64,000 nucleotides of DNA from Crotophaga sulcirostris (lineage: Eukaryota > Chordata > Aves > Cuculiformes > Crotophagidae): positions 2,369,505-2,433,504 of the forward strand of contig VYZB01000030.1 in NCBI GenBank assembly GCA_013397455.1, read 5' to 3'. The number at the start of each line of letters is the position of its first letter. The stretch's first letter is position 1. Below the pieces are notes generated by a model. That model was not told the DNA's origin and did no database searches. It saw only the letters and a list, made by a program, of their open reading frames with translations. Below are positions 48,201 to 62,320 of the stretch, in pieces. Made by a program: the position numbers and the translations under genes.

Positions 48201-51200
48201 GAGCCCAAGCCTGAGCATTGCTTGAAAGCAAGGGTGCTCCCTGATTCCCCAAAACCATAAGGATTCCACAATGTTACAGGGTCCTCTTCTTGCCTGCCCC
48301 ACACCAGATAACTTGTTTCCCCAGACTGTTTCTCATTCCTGTTGCATTGCAGAGGAAAAATAACAGTGCCCTGAGACCTAAGCCCCAGGCAAGCTGTGTT
48401 TAAAAGACAGAGCAACAGTACAATATGGGCTGTGTAAAAGATACTCTATTAACTCCTGTTAGAAGTACTTTCTTACGATGACCATAAGACCTCTGTCTTT
48501 TCTTGGCTCTGAAAACAGTTCAGATCTGGAGTGCTGATGGTATTGGCTAACAGTTTATTAAACCAGAAGAAATTCCCTTGCAGAAAGGAGATTAATACAG
48601 TTGTCTGAGGCAAGGAGCTTAAGGTGGTAGGTGATCCATGCTTTCAGCTCTGGTGACTGCCAATGCCATTGCATCCAGGGGTCTATGTCAACCCGACCCC
48701 CAGGGACTGCAGGGAGCTGCAGCCAGCAGAGGATGTTTATTTCCAAGGCACTGTGCATTGGCACACAGGGAGGATGGGTCACTGCCACCCTGAGCCACAA
48801 AGGTCAGCGACCCATCTCTGGAGCCACCTTGCCCATTTCAGCTAGGTGTTCACTTAAGACCCACAGTTTCTCTTTTCCATTGCATATTTTTATCTTCCCA
48901 TCTAATTATCTAAGGCTTAAAAATGTGGAGCAAGGTTTAACTCAAGAGATAGTGATGATAATAATAACTGAGCATTTATGCAGTAATGTCCCGTAGTGGG
49001 CTGATCACTGTGCTGGTCTTTAGTAGATATTGGTACTGGTTTCCCTCACGTATCAATCTAGGAATGTATCGGGGGGAAAAAGCATTCAGACAATAATCTC
49101 CATTAAAAAACTGCTGTGGAGCAGCATACTAATTGGATGCAGGCAGTCAGACTGGGGGGGGTGGCAGAGCTAAACAGAGGGTTTGGGCTGGCAATCTGCT
49201 GCCGAGGCAGAGGGTCACAAAGCAGCAGAAACTTCAAGTGAGTCAAACCAGCTCTGAAGATTTACTGCAGAAAGGTTTCAGGTCCTTGGCACAGGGTAGA
49301 GGCTGAGTTTTTGTAGTCTGGCTCCCCAGGAAGGTGTACCCAGTGGCATCTCTGCACGCCAGATTGCCTGAGAGGGATTCTGCAGAGGATTCACGTTAGG
49401 AGAGGTGGATCCAGACCAAAGTGCTTAACGATGATGTGTTGTAAGCTTTGAGTAACCCTGCAAGTAAGGCAGAGCTTTACTCCCCTGGGGCAGTATTATT
49501 GCAGCCTCTGACTTGGAAAGGAAATTATTAACTTCAGCCCTTGGTGCAACTGCTTTCTTTGCCTCAGACTGGTTGTTCTGGCTCCAGGGCTTGGGGCAGA
49601 AAGGGGAGCAGTTCCTGTGCTTGGAAGTGAGCTGGGATTTAATGCCTATACGGTCCATCTAGAGATTAACTCTGGATGGGAAAGATTCTCAATCAGCCCT
49701 CAAATAGACTGATAGAATCTGACCCACAACAGGCTTCCAAAGTCTCTGTGACAGCTGAATTAATTGCACAAAGCTACTCACAACAGCAGCACCTGCACAT
49801 GTAAAACCGACTGGCAAGTCCAGTTAACAGCATCTGGCAGTTTCAATAGAAGTGTCAACAACCCATGCAAAGGTTATTGGAATTAAAGGGAATTACAGAA
49901 CTGGTTTTAAAAACTTAATAAGCTCATGAACTCAGAAGACTGGATATACAGGATCTGTTTTTTAAAGCTGTTCTAGTGCATCCTTCTGGCAGAGGTTATT
50001 TCTTTGACCATCTGTGAGTGTCAAGCACATAAATAAGGCTCTTGGCAAACTTTCCTTTCACTATTTCTTTCCTAAAGCCACATTGTTCCCAAGCTCCCTA
50101 AGAAGAGAAGTGTGTCACAGAATTAAACAGAGTAGCATTGGGAATGGCTGATGCAAAAATTCATATCACTTCAAATCATAGGAATCTTGTTACGAATGTC
50201 AGGGACTGGACAGGTATTTCATTTGTGAAGTCTGCTTGTAAATGAAGAGCAACACAGCATCAAAAGCTAAAAGAGATACAAGAAGCCTAACACCACTGAA
50301 ATTAGTGCAATTTTTGCTAATGGTATCAGTAGGATTTCATCTACTAACCTCTACTTGGCTCTGAAACAGATTCCACAAACTTTCTGTCATCCAAGCTGGT
50401 TACAGTCACCAAATTATCTCTTTTCCTTCAGAGGGAAAACAACCATGACTGAGGGTTACTCAGGGATGAAGACATTCTCTGAATCCTCCCATGTACTTCC
50501 AAGCCAGGTTTCATCATTCAAACCTCTGGCCATCAAATACTCATCATGCACATTGCAATACCTGCAGAGGAAATGTTGATGCTTCTAGGTAAATGGAACC
50601 ACTGCAGATTTACCAGAAAGGAGAACATGAAAAGCCTCCTTTCTAATGTGATGACAACAATGTATTCTCATACCTGTGCATCTGGCCTCTAAGCCAGCAT
50701 CCCTGTTCCTACCAAAAGCCCTCCCGACTACTGCAAAACCAGAATGAACTTCATACAGGATATTTGTGGGTTCAATGTATGTGCAAAAAAGAAATAATAT
50801 TCTACTCCAAAATCTTCTTAATAAGAAGCAGAAGAGATGCAAATTCTGCAGTGAGTTAATCCCTGGTAATGAAGGAGTGCAAGTTCAGCTGCATCTCCAT
50901 CAGCTCATCAGTCTTTGATATCTAAGGCTGCCATTCCAAGTTTTTCTATTTTTTATGTCAAACAAAGAACAGATTTATAGGTAAACAGGCAAAAATAAGG
51001 AAAAGGAATGGAAATGAATTGCTATCCTTCATTGGGCCACTCCCCAGGTCCTTCATGCAGACATGAAATATGGCAGTGTAAAATCTTTGTTGTTTTACAT
51101 CCTTGCTTCAGGAAACCACTTGCAAACATTCGCATTAGTGTTACTCTTTGCAAACTAAGTAACTACAGCCTAAATTAGTATTTCTGACAGAAGCTGCACA

Positions 51201-54200
51201 CAATGAAGTAACAGCCTTCCTGGTTTGGGGGAGAAATGCCTCTTTTAAGTGGGCAACAGCATTTGGAGAATTGAGGGAATGGGACCAGTGCCTGCTGTTT
51301 TCAACCCACACTTCCATATTCCTGTGCTGTGTAGCCTTGAGCACACCATTTCAGCTTCCCATCCTGGTTTCTTCTTTTGTAAAGCTGCAGGATGAACACC
51401 CGCCACCATTGCCACTCTCTGCTGCCAGGGTTTTTATACAGAATAATAGCAATGAGCTCCGTTTTCTTAGAAAAATGAGTTAAAGACCCAGGCGATATCA
51501 CTCTCTTTTTAGCACTGAGTTATGCGTCCCATCAAGCATAGCTTTGGGCAACAAGGTGAATAAAGTAGCAATGTCATATTGCTTAGATACCTGATAACTA
51601 TACCATTTGTAAAGCTTGCCCATTATTGGCAGAGAGAGAAAGAGAGGAAGAAAGGCAAAAAGTCTGGCATATCTGTAATTCATGCTTTGCTGCTTTCATT
51701 GCAATTTCTTCTTAAAGAAGTTGAATGTCTAGCTGGCCTTGCATGTTGGTGAAAAAAAAGAGAGAAATCTCCTGCTTCCCTCTGAAATATGCATGGAAAA
51801 GATGGACATTTAGAACGTGTCTGTAATCTGTGCCCTTCCTCTCACCAACTGGTAGTCACAGGCAGCAGATAGGAGCAGCAGTCCACAATGAAAAACTATG
51901 TTCACGACTGACAGCATTTCAATGATTTTTTTTTTTAATTTTTGGAGTTGGAATCATGTCATCACTGTGTAACATTGCCAGATTCTCTGATCTCCACAAA
52001 CACATAAACTGTATCCATAATGTTTGAGAACATGTCTCGTTTGCAAAAATTTGCATTCCTAAGATGTGCATTAGAAAGGCAGAATCCTTCGCAGGAGTTG
52101 GCGTTCAGAGTGTGCAGAGCTGCCCGATGCAAGCATACAGAAGCAGAGAACAAATAAGGTGAGAAAACCATTTCCACAGCCTTTTGGGGAAAGTTTCAAG
52201 AACACTGCAAAACTAACAGAGTTTGAGGGTGAGGTGGCTGCGGAGCAGGTGCTTTGAGCCACTGGAGGATGTTAGTGCTGGAGCCATGGCCAATAGTGGG
52301 GCTTTGCAAAGCCTGTTGGGGAACTTTGCTGGCTGCTGTGTGAGCTGGAGCCCAGGCTTTACTGAGGAAATGGGCCCACCAGGACTGGTTCACCCAGGCT
52401 CAGCCCATCAGTGACATGAGGAGCTTTAGGCATCATTGTCTTTTTCAGTCCATGAGTGAACCTCAGAAATCCTATGACACTGCTGTCCCAAGAGCAGTGA
52501 AAGGAGCTTGTTGTGGTCCTGGTGGATGAAGAAGAACTGGACGTTTTGCTGTGGTTACCAGGTGTCTCTGCTTTTGTATGTAGGGACTGAGGAACCTCTC
52601 CACAGGTCTGGTTCAGTGAATTCATTCTGTGCCCAGGTTTTGAGGTTGTTATGACATTGGGGCACTTGTCTGGATTCCTGACATGCCTTCTGGCAAAAAA
52701 AAAAAATGTTTTCCAGCTGCACTGCTGCAAAATATACATTTGAAATGTATGTTTGTTTTTTTAAGTCAAGGCTAATAAATGCAAAGCAGATGGGGAGGTG
52801 TCCTCTTTGCCTCAGAGAGTCAGTTCCACCAGCTGCTGAGATGCACAGCAGGTCACAGCTTGAGCACGAAAGCTGATGTCTTCTCACACCTTTTGGGCTT
52901 GATGGGCAAGAAGGACATATATCTTATCTACTATATTTATTTGTGGATAACAGTTTAGGGATGAAAAAAGTGCAAAGAATTATCTGAAATTAACTTTGGC
53001 TATTCCATTCCCAAGGAAGAAACAAACTAATTTTGCTTTCAGGCTCAGACTGGTTTGTTTGTTGTTTTTTTTTTTTTTTCCCTTCTCCAGCACAGATAAC
53101 AATTTTTAAAAAACTTCTTGAAGCAAGGGTTTTAATGAGTTCTCAACACCATATCGCATCCCTTGGATTTGCATCATTTGAACCATATTTCTAGAGGTAA
53201 TTTCTCAAAGTGGTGCACAGCGCTTTATCTGCATGAGTGCTTCTGCATGAGTGATTTATACTTCTAAACTTTATACGTATGAAAGAGGTCCAGGAGTTTG
53301 AACAATAAAGTATAGAATTTTTCTTCTGTTTCCAGTGGCTTTTCCAGGGAAGGTCTAAGTGTCATTTCTTCAGGAGAAAATCACACAACTGTTTTCAGCC
53401 TACCTTGGGGTAAAGAGCTCTTAAACCATTTTGATCTGTGCAGTGCTGTGTCCTGCAGAAAGGGCAGGTTGGGGGGCTTCACCCCACATCTCTCATCTGT
53501 GCTGTAGAAAGTGATGTTCTGGGACTGTGTAGCATATGTGCAGTGCACTGACCTCTCTGATGAATCTATGACTAGATCCTCAGCTTGCACCCTGCCCAGG
53601 GACAGTGGAGCTGCCTTAGAAGCATGAATTAAATTATTGTCCTGCAGGAAGATTTTGGAGAGGCTGTGGATGGAGATCTGCTCTTCCTTGTGCTTTCATC
53701 CCCCTTGTTTCTGGGCTATGCCCACAAACCAGAGTTCGCTCTGACAGCTCCAAAAAAAAAGGAGAAACATAGGGAGGGCACAGGAAGGTTTCATTCACCA
53801 GTGTAATCATGTCCTAAAAGAAAATAGCCCTCTTGTTCTGGAAATAAATAAATTAAATAACTCTCCAATGTTCTCAGCTCAGTGTTCAGCCTGAGCATTT
53901 AAAACCTTTAGAACAACCAGGGAAGCCATCTGATTTTACTGTGTCAGTAATGATGCCGCAGCTTTGAGAAATTAATTTCTTCCCCACTGCATGCTCTGTT
54001 TGAGAAATGATATCACATTGTGAGATACTGCACCAAGCTTCGCTGATCACATTGCATAACAGGATGCTGGCTAATGATCCAAGATAATAGAAGGCGAAAG
54101 CTGAATACATTTTTAAAAACCATTGCATGATACAAAATAATGCCAGTACTTGGTACTGTGCAGGAGAGGAGAAACTCTTCTAAATGTGCTGCCCAGATGC

Positions 54201-54323
54201 TCCATCAGAAAGAACACATTTTGATAATCTAAACCAGAATTATCCACTTCATTTTTTTCAATGAGGGAATCGATGAAACACCTTGGATGCTCAGCAGGTG
54301 TAAATCAGCAGTGCTCCATTGGA
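45204..54323. other. Intergenic, no gene recognised
   Basis: Nine kilobases of mostly unique sequence. The 173-codon minus-strand frame at 46942-47463 and others at 45534-45896 and 48631-48996 look like chance. A stretch at 46738-46790 faintly resembles a reversed CR1 terminus but is too degraded to call. T- or A-runs occur at 51928-51940, 52695-52707 and 53065-53079. Confidence 0.55.
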
Positions 54324-54565
54324 GTCGATCAATCGTTATTTCCTACTGCTGGAAGAGGAAACTTAGAACAGACACAGTCAGCAGTTGGAAGTTCCCTAGT
54401 CCCAAGCAAGTGCGTGCAGCCTCGGCATCATTAACATCAAGCGAAAACCTGCCCTCATAGATTAATAGCAATGCTCCCATTAAAGCTTCACGATACCTAC
54501 AGGCAGGGACCCCGGGTGAAATCCAGCCGGCACCACTTAGTGTTGGTTGAATCAAACTGCCGGTG
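54324..54565. promoter_or_regulatory. Candidate conserved non-coding element, CpG-enriched
   Basis: About nine CpGs fall in about 240 bases (for example GTCGATCAATCG at 54324-54335, and CCCCGGG and CCGGC further on) within a CpG-poor desert. Homeodomain-type sites (ATCATTAACATC, AGATTAATAGC, CCCATTAAAGC) are interspersed. There is no repeat and no coding frame with a domain. The function is inferred only. Confidence 0.3.
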
Positions 54566-57500
54566 CTTATTAAAAAGGTTAAACTTTGCAACAAGGACAC
54601 CGCAGCTTATGCAAGCCATGGCTCACCTTCCATGACCTTGCTTTGTGGCTGGTGCTGCACGTTTCTTGCCAACAGAACTGATGAACTTCGGTACAAATCC
54701 AAAATTACATGGAAACCCTGTGATCCTCCACTTCTCAAAGCCTGGTGATGATCTCACTTGTGCAAGGCTGAACACGTGAAAATCAAGAGCAGAGGACAAG
54801 GAGAGGAGGCTTGAGAGAGGAGGAGGGATTAATTGTTCTGCCCAGAAAAGCAGCTCAGCCTATTTTTTGACCCCATGCAGTTCATTACTCACAGCTCCTT
54901 GTGTGAATGGATTTTTTTTTCTGATTTTTAATAATTCTCAGATCTTCTACCAAAAAATCCCCTAACAAACAGGAGTATACTTGTTCAGTTTTCCCCTGGA
55001 AAAAAAAAAATCAGAGTAATTAGGAAGCAGAAAGAATACATATGGCCAGCCATATAGCCGGAATAATAATCAAGAACAGCAGGGAGGGGGAAAAAGAGTC
55101 AGACAGTGCTGCCTGTGAGACAGCCTAGGCTGTTTGGAAACTGTGTGCCCAAACAGCATCTGGTCAATTATAAGAAATGCATCAAATGAAATTCAAACTC
55201 ATTCACAAATGAATGAAGATGAGAGTGAAAAGGAAACATTTGCAAAGAATATAGTTGGGATGAATAATTCAGAGAGTCCTACCTTACCTATTCAAAGTAC
55301 TTACAAATATTGACTCTGATTTCCCGTACACAGGGCTGTGATGGTACCAGCCTGCTGTTGCCTTCATGGAGTGTTACCTTGGGCTTTTGCTTGCTCTCAG
55401 CCTGATGCGTGGTGTGCAGCAGGGTAAGTCCTTCACCCAGGGTTACTATTTTGCATAACATTTGTACATATAGGATTTTATGGTGACTTGCTGTCTGGTG
55501 GGAAATGCGAGCCCTTCATGCATATAGCCAGGTGTGTGCAGCAGGAGGGAAAGATGCCTGGTGATCCCATGTAGTAAAAAACCTACCCTGTGGTCATGAC
55601 CAAGGCTGGAGGGTCTCACTCTGAGCATGTCCTTTGTGTGTCTGGGTTGGGATCACTGCCTGAGCCCATGCAGCCGTCCTGCTTGCATGGAAAGCCCTCA
55701 GGGATTCATCATCTGCTACATCCATCAGTTTTGATGGGTGGAGTTCAGATACCAAATGGGGTAAGGGAAGTCAACAAAGAAGGAAAAACATGCATGGAGG
55801 TACTCTTTAATGAGGTTCTGAGACAAATACCATAGCTGCTTTTGTCTTTCTCCTCCCTCCTCCCTCCCAACACATCATTATTCAGGACAGCATTTCTGCG
55901 TGTGTTTGAACTTCTGAAAAAAACGGAGGCACCAGTTTAAAATTAAGCGTGCACTCTAGCACCATCCAGAACTGGTTCTGTGCTTGCTCAGCATACAATA
56001 ATGAGGTGCCCTGTCATCACAGAGCAGGCAGAGAACAGAGACACTCAGCAAATAATTGCTTAGTTACAATATTTCCTCTAGTGTCTGTTTCTCTGTCCCT
56101 CTATGGTCGAGTGCAGTACCACTTCTCCCATACCACAACCTCATTAGCCTTATTTAATCTCTTAAAAGAGTGGACATGGATCCTGACATTCAGCATGATA
56201 AAGCAGATCTTCAGCACCAATCTTGAGATTAATTTCTGACATTCCTTTCCCTTTACCCCTTTGATGTATGTGAAAAAGTAATAATCTGCACATATATACA
56301 TATATATATAAAGGGAGGTGAGAAGAGCAGCCCAGCCAGTGGACAGCCTGGTGCTGCAGAGGAGAGACCACCACACGCACTCCCTTGGGGTATTAACAGT
56401 CTGGTGAGTTCTCCTAATGAGAGAGCAACAGCAGTGAAGAGTAAGGTGAGATTCACAGAGCCTGTCCTACTGCAGGAGGTGTTAGAAAATTCATTCATCT
56501 TGCATTTCCCACCAATTCCCTCCAGCATATGGCTCAGCCATGAAGAGGTCCCTCGTACCCATGTGTGCATGTGTGGAGCCAGCACAAACAAGGAGCCCAT
56601 GCTGCAGGTATGGCTTTCCTTAATGCTATTTCTTTCTTCCCTCCTGCTATTTTCAGTGGTGCAAATGGGAGCACCAGGGCTATTTAGGATATTTTTGATG
56701 TTTGTAGAAGGCTGGATGAGTGTGTGTGGTTTGATAACAGTACACAAGACCAAACTGCAGCTCAAAATCCAAAAAGCAACTAAAACGGTCTCACCACATC
56801 AGTCACCTACATCAAACAGGTAAACAAAGACGAGAGAAATTAATGAGCAAACATAGCTTGAAAGCCTGGCCTTGCTGAAATCAGTATCAAACAGCCCAGC
56901 TTCAGTAGGAGCAGGATTTTTGTGGAAATAAGGTCCATCTGCCTGCTTAATGACAGCCTCAGGGAGCAGCCAGACACTGTAAACCCTCCGACTGAGGGTT
57001 GGGGTGGTGAAGTGCTCTTTCAGCCCTGAGCTCGAGTGCTAAGGCAGGTTTATGACAGGTGAAAGCTTTAAACTCCAGACTTGGTGCAATGATGGCATGC
57101 CTGAACCCAGGTTCCTAAAACTTTCTCCAGTTTGGGCCCTCCCACAAGGAGGCAGAAAGAGAGAACATATTACTTCCTTGTAGGTCTGTAATTAAGACTT
57201 TTTTCTTGGTGCATGTCCTGCTGGATTTCATTCAGCACAGAGACGCCAGAGCTGCTCGTTGCCTCTAACCATGACAGTCAGGTGCTTCTTGCAGAATTGG
57301 AGCTGAACTTTCCCCAGAAAACAGCAGATGTTTGCTAACTGTGTCCTCCCAGAGCACCCCTGATCTGCCTGTGGGTTGCTGACATGTGGCACTGACAGCA
57401 TGAAAGTCAAACGGTGCCTTCAAACACGGCATCACTCCCAGGCAAAACCTGCCTCGCGCAGTAGAGTAGCACCAGGTGTGATCTTTCCCTGAACACGACA

Positions 57501-57837
57501 TTGTTGATAAGGATTTGATCTTCCCAAGAACAGGAAAATTCAAAATGTTGCTAGAGGGTCTAAATGTTTTAATGAGAAAAAAATTTATCATTACTCTTAC
57601 TATAGCAGATAGGAATAAATTGCCAGACGGTAAATCTGTCGTGGTGGTTATTGCCATTTAATATTGAGTCAATATAAGTAATGTCTTGGAGTCTTTCCAC
57701 ATAAACTGATAAAGCAGCCAGGACATGGGCTGTTCTCCAAGTAGCAAGTAGTTTGAACTTGAGATTTCTGTAATAATTTTTCTCACTCTGTGCTGAGGAG
57801 GAAAGGGTAGACTTAGCAAAGGCTAAGGCGTTTGCTG
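54566..57837. other. Intergenic, no gene recognised
   Basis: Unique sequence with an A-run near 55000-55009, a pyrimidine-rich run near 55846-55868 and the TA microsatellite at 56289-56311. The 139- and 170-codon overlapping frames at 56253-56823 (both strands) carry no recognisable domain. Confidence 0.55.
56289..56311. repeat. (CA)TATA-type microsatellite
   Basis: Short alternating CATATATA/CATATATATATATA run. It is simple sequence and potentially polymorphic. Confidence 0.7.
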
Positions 57838-57912
57838 TTTCAACTGGGTTGAAATCTTTGCTTTGGCTTCCTAAGTGACCTTGGGCAAGTCATTTAATCT
57901 CTCTGAAGTGCT
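57838..57912 (+). mobile_element. MIR-like (CORE-SINE-type) element fragment
   Basis: It matches the MIR core in order: CTGGGTTGAAATC, then GCTTTGGC, then AAGTGACCTTGGGCAAGTCA, then TTTAATCTCTCTGAAG. The TGACCTTGGGCAAGTCA stretch is close to the consensus. It is an ancient SINE-derived relic inactive for a very long time, sometimes retained as regulatory sequence. Confidence 0.7.
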
Positions 57913-57994
57913 ATACAAGGGACATGCCACTTCTGCCACCACGGCTAACTTATTTAGGGTCTCTGGGATACAAGTTGTCTCCTATTATGTTTTT

Positions 57995-58225
57995 TATTTT
58001 CCCAGTTTGATCCAAGATCTGGTGCATTTCTTGAACTGTAACATAAAACTCCACCACCTCCCCGGGCCACGCATTCCAATGGCCAATCACCCTTTCAGTG
58101 AAGAATTTTTTCTTAATATCGAACCTCTCTGCTCCCTCTGTTTTCTGCCACCCCAATAAACCGTACTACCTGGCACAGCCTTGTAGACTCTGGATCTCTG
58201 AACCACTTTCTATACTAATACAAAT
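57995..58225 (-). mobile_element. CR1 LINE 3' region fragment
   Basis: The + strand shows the reverse-complement CR1 signature: CTCCACCACCTCCCCGGGCC, then CGCATTCCAATGGCCAATCACC, then CAGTGAAGAATTTTTTCTTA and ATATCGAACCTC. These match the CR1 'ctccaccacctccctgggcagcccattccagtg..taaccactctttctgtaaagaatttcttcctaatatctaacct' segment. It sits about 80 bases beyond the MIR-like piece. The ends are approximate. Confidence 0.85.
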
Positions 58226-61200
58226 TTAAAAGGAGAAGGGAAGCACTAGCTTTTGTTATCAGTGAGCTGTTGTTTTGAAACTGATTCTGGGTATGGGTGT
58301 CAGAGACAAAGTCTAAGGTTAGAAAATGAGCCGAGTGACCAACCAAGACAGACTGTGAGTGGTGACAGACAATGCTTAAATACTCTGTCATACTGTGATC
58401 CACACCCCTAATTTCACTCCATTTCAGCAAAACCCACCTTGATGGGCCAAACCCCCTGCAGTCACATTGATGAGGAGTACAGCCATCCTCCCTCCACTCT
58501 TGGTACCTGTATTTGTCTGACTTCTTTTACTCTTTCTCCTTCTCTTTTCCCAGCTGTCTGCACTGCTGTGGTTCTCTGTAGATGTGGAGGGAGGGTGTGT
58601 GTAGCTTGTTGCTAAACCTACTTGCTTTTCGCTGCCAAATTACACTTCTGCTCCCTGCTCAAGCCTTGTGGCTCGTGTTCACCAATTCTGGGATGCTTTA
58701 CTGAGTCCCAGCCTGCTCCTTCAGCTCAGACTGAGCAGTAACAGGGACATGATTAGACCAAGATTTCTCTTTGTTGCCTTAAGAAGTCTTTGCACTTTAT
58801 TTTGTTCAACATGTATTCCAGCTCGACTCAGCAAAGAGCTCTAATGGGGTAAACACGGCAATACTTAAATAAAACAGTCCCAAAGGGAAGACTATATAAA
58901 TCTTGCTGGTTTAAAAAGCCTCAGCCAAAGGGTTTGGTCAAGATATTGAATTGATGTAGCAGTTTAACTGTTATTTAATATTTATATATTCATGCGTAGC
59001 ATCCAAATATATCAGGAACTTATTGTGCTAGGTGAGACACAGACACATTCACAGGCACAAAGTCTCCAGCATATTTTGAAAGCATCACCGATACCTCTGG
59101 ACTGTTACTGCAGCCACCAGTACTTGCCTAACGGGAAAAATGACATTTGTTGGTGTTTCTTAGTGCAATCAAAACCTTTTGTGGAAGAGTTCAAATTACA
59201 CATGCAATCGAGTTTTCTCTTAGATTCTGTTCTTGAAGGCTTTATTTCAGACAAGGAAGTCTTCTGAACTGGTAGCACTTAACTCCTGTCTCAGTGCAAG
59301 CAAATGCTGTGCTGATCCTGGGTCCAGCCATGCTAGTAACCAGGGCTCTGGTTCAGGGTTGCTCCAGGAACCATGCAAGGGAGTTTGGCAGAGTTTGCAT
59401 TTTCCTTTCCCTTCCTCCTTCTTCCCTCTGCCTCTGAACACATGTGCTAAGGTTGTTTTCATGCTCTGGTACTTGACTACAAGAGGAGTTAGGTGTAAAG
59501 GATGCTACATCCATGCTCTCTCTCCTATTACCATACACACCAGGGTGACGCTGAGCTCTGAATATTTTGATGCTAAGATTTCTGGATGTTAATTTAGCAC
59601 CCAGACCTTTGCGACCCTTGAATCAGTGGAGGCAGAATATGCCCAAAGGGAGCTGTGAGTATTCAAAATCCTGGCAGAGGAGAAAGGAAAGAAGAAGGAA
59701 CAAAATCCAGCTCCAGCCATCGCTCCTCTCTGCCAGCAGTGCAGCAGATGGTGGAGGGTTGCTAAACAGCAGTTCCTTGAGGCTTAGCATAAGCCAAGAA
59801 ACAATAAAAGAAAGGGGGGAAAAGAAGATAGAAAAGGGAATTTAAACAGATTGTCGTGTCACCATTCTATTCCTGCCACCTCAGCAGGAAATTAATCACA
59901 TAATGTCACGTAAATAAAAGCTAGCCCTGAAGGTCCAATCCAAAAATGATTTTGCCTTGAGGGCACAAGTGACTCAAACCTCAGGGGAGGACAAGAGAAA
60001 ATGCTGATGGGGTGAAGGCAGCACTGGCCATGCTGAGTGGGGGGAGCAGTTCATATGGCCAAAAGCCAGGCTCAGATCTGTCCCATCAATGTGTCCAACA
60101 GCTGTGAAAAGTGGGAGAAAGGTAAAAGTCAATCTGGGGAGATGCAACTCCTTAATGAAAGTCTTTTTTTTGCTCTGAGTCGGGGCAGCAGGCTGAGGGT
60201 CTACAGCATGGCAGGCAGTGAAAGAGCTTGTTGGCTGGAGGGACCAACCTGATGAAGCCAGAAATTAGCAGCATCACAGCATCGCAAGAAAAGTAAATGG
60301 ACCGTTCTGTTAATTGTAGATTTACAGCCAAGATGGGTACAGAGGAGTACGTATTTCTTCATAGGAGTTGGATGGCCGTGGAGAGAAGGCTCCCTGGAGA
60401 GGTATCTAGAATATGGATGGACATTACCCATAAATACAGTGAAATAAGTTCCCCATTAGACTTTAATCCAGCGAGGCAGCATGAATCATCTTAAATGTGC
60501 ATAACTCTCCCTTATATATCACCTCAGCTGAAGCATTAATTAACCCATAACAACCATCCTTAGACACTCAAAAAGACCTATTCTTCGCTCTACCCCAGCA
60601 CAACTGCTGGAAAACCAAAATTATTGTTCATGGGACAAACTGCAACCTGTGGATTTGGCTCTGCAAAACGCTGTAGTGAGAGTCATCCACTGGTCCACTG
60701 GGAGATAACTGGGTGGCTTTGGGGATCTACTTGGTTCTTTAAGGTGCTCATGCTCAAGTGCTTTGCCTGGATGATGCTACGTCTGGTGGCAGAACCTGGT
60801 AAGACTAAGAAACCTGATTGGAATATGGGCATTTTCCTTTTTCCTTTATTGGCGTTATACTACTCTACCAAAAAATCATGTTGGCTTGCATTAGACTGCA
60901 CAGATTGCTTTGAACTGGGTTTTCGATGAGAGAGAAGCAGCTGAAACAGAAGAGCAAGGCAGATAAAGAAAAGGCACTAAGCAAATAAAAGGGCTATTTA
61001 AGGTGGCTGCATCCCCAAACGGACCTCCTAGTATTTGTGTCTGTGCCAGGAGAACCAGCAGCCAAAAACAGAAAAAGAAAGGGAACTAAATGGAAACGAG
61101 AAATTAATCCTCAAGTAACTGAGAACAGGTGCTTCATTTGGGCACTTGGATGTGAATGTGCTGCAGTTGGTTGCTCTATCGACAGGGGAATTCAATAAGT

Positions 61201-62320
61201 GAGGCTGGTGCACTGATGACAGAGCTTGAAGAATGAAAACCCATGTAAATTAACTCCCTTCCACCAGACTGTGCTTTATTAAAAAGCACAAGTTGTCAAG
61301 GCAATACCTTGAAGGTCACTGCTCCAGCAGCTTGGGCAAAAAACCTTAAAACCTGAACCTCCTGAATGCTTCGTGTAACTGAAGGGACTTGAGTTGCAAA
61401 CCTTTATTTTTCCTTCTGCTGACAGTGAGCTGGTGCCTGCCTGACTCCTGTGAGGAAAATCTGCTTGCCCTGGACTGTGACAAGGGAAGAAGGAAAGGTT
61501 GGTACAGTTTCCCACAGCACTGGGAGGGTGGCAGAGGAAAGCAAGCCCTTGCTTGATTTGGCTTGGCTCTGTCGACATGCTGCCCCAGCCAGGACACCTG
61601 CCCCACTGCTGGAGGTGTTTTAAGGAGCTGCTAGAATGGGTCAACAAAAAATTGCTTTCTCTGCTCCCAGAGTGAGGAAGGAGCAAGTCAGGAGTTGTGC
61701 CTCTCAGCTAGGTCTCCAAGCATCAAAGCTAAGCAGCAGCATCTTACAATTTATGTTTGCAACTGAAGGTATAGCCTCAACCAGGTGGGCTGTTTCTGTC
61801 AAGCTGGGGCCTCTGTGTCTTGTCCAGAGGGAGCTGGGAAGAGCAGCAGCTCTGATACTCCCGTGTCACGGCGTGGTTGACATCTACTGCTGCAAACCAA
61901 GTCATGGCATCCTGGCTCCATTTGATGTGGGATGAGGTTTCAGAAAAGAGTTAAGAGCATCATGTCAAATATAATTATGAGACAATAACAGCCTATTAGT
62001 TCCAGTGCCTAATTTTAAACCTCAGACTGTCTAAACCCACTCAGTCTGCTTTTAGAAGAGCTGTCAGCTCCTCGAGGTATAAATAAGAAGCACAGAGAAA
62101 GGATAATCTCTGCCTGTCTTAGGGCCAAATGCCATCTTCCAGAAAAGGTAAAATTCCCATTTCATCATTTACTCATTGAGAATTTTCTTTCTGGCTAAAT
62201 GTGAGCAGTTTCCCCTGGGATGAACAGGCTAACACAAGGACTTTATCTCCTTTGGCTTTGATCTGACACAGCTCCTTCGAAAAGGCAAAAGCATAGGGGA
62301 GAAGCACCATCCTCTGAGTT
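58226..62320. other. Intergenic, no gene recognised
   Basis: Unique sequence. Frames up to about 135 codons (59233-59592 on the + strand, 61279-61686 on the - strand) lack domains. A TTAATTAA homeodomain dimer site at 60536-60543 follows a CAGCTG E-box by about 10 bases. No exon was recognised. Confidence 0.55.

Noticed and set aside
53640..53700. GAGAGGCTGTGGATGGAGAT resembling a CR1 3' segment
   Set aside because: The match is limited to about 15 bases and the flanks do not continue the consensus.
56253..56823. Overlapping 170- and 139-codon frames on opposite strands
   Set aside because: Neither has a domain; part of the minus-strand frame reads through a TA microsatellite.
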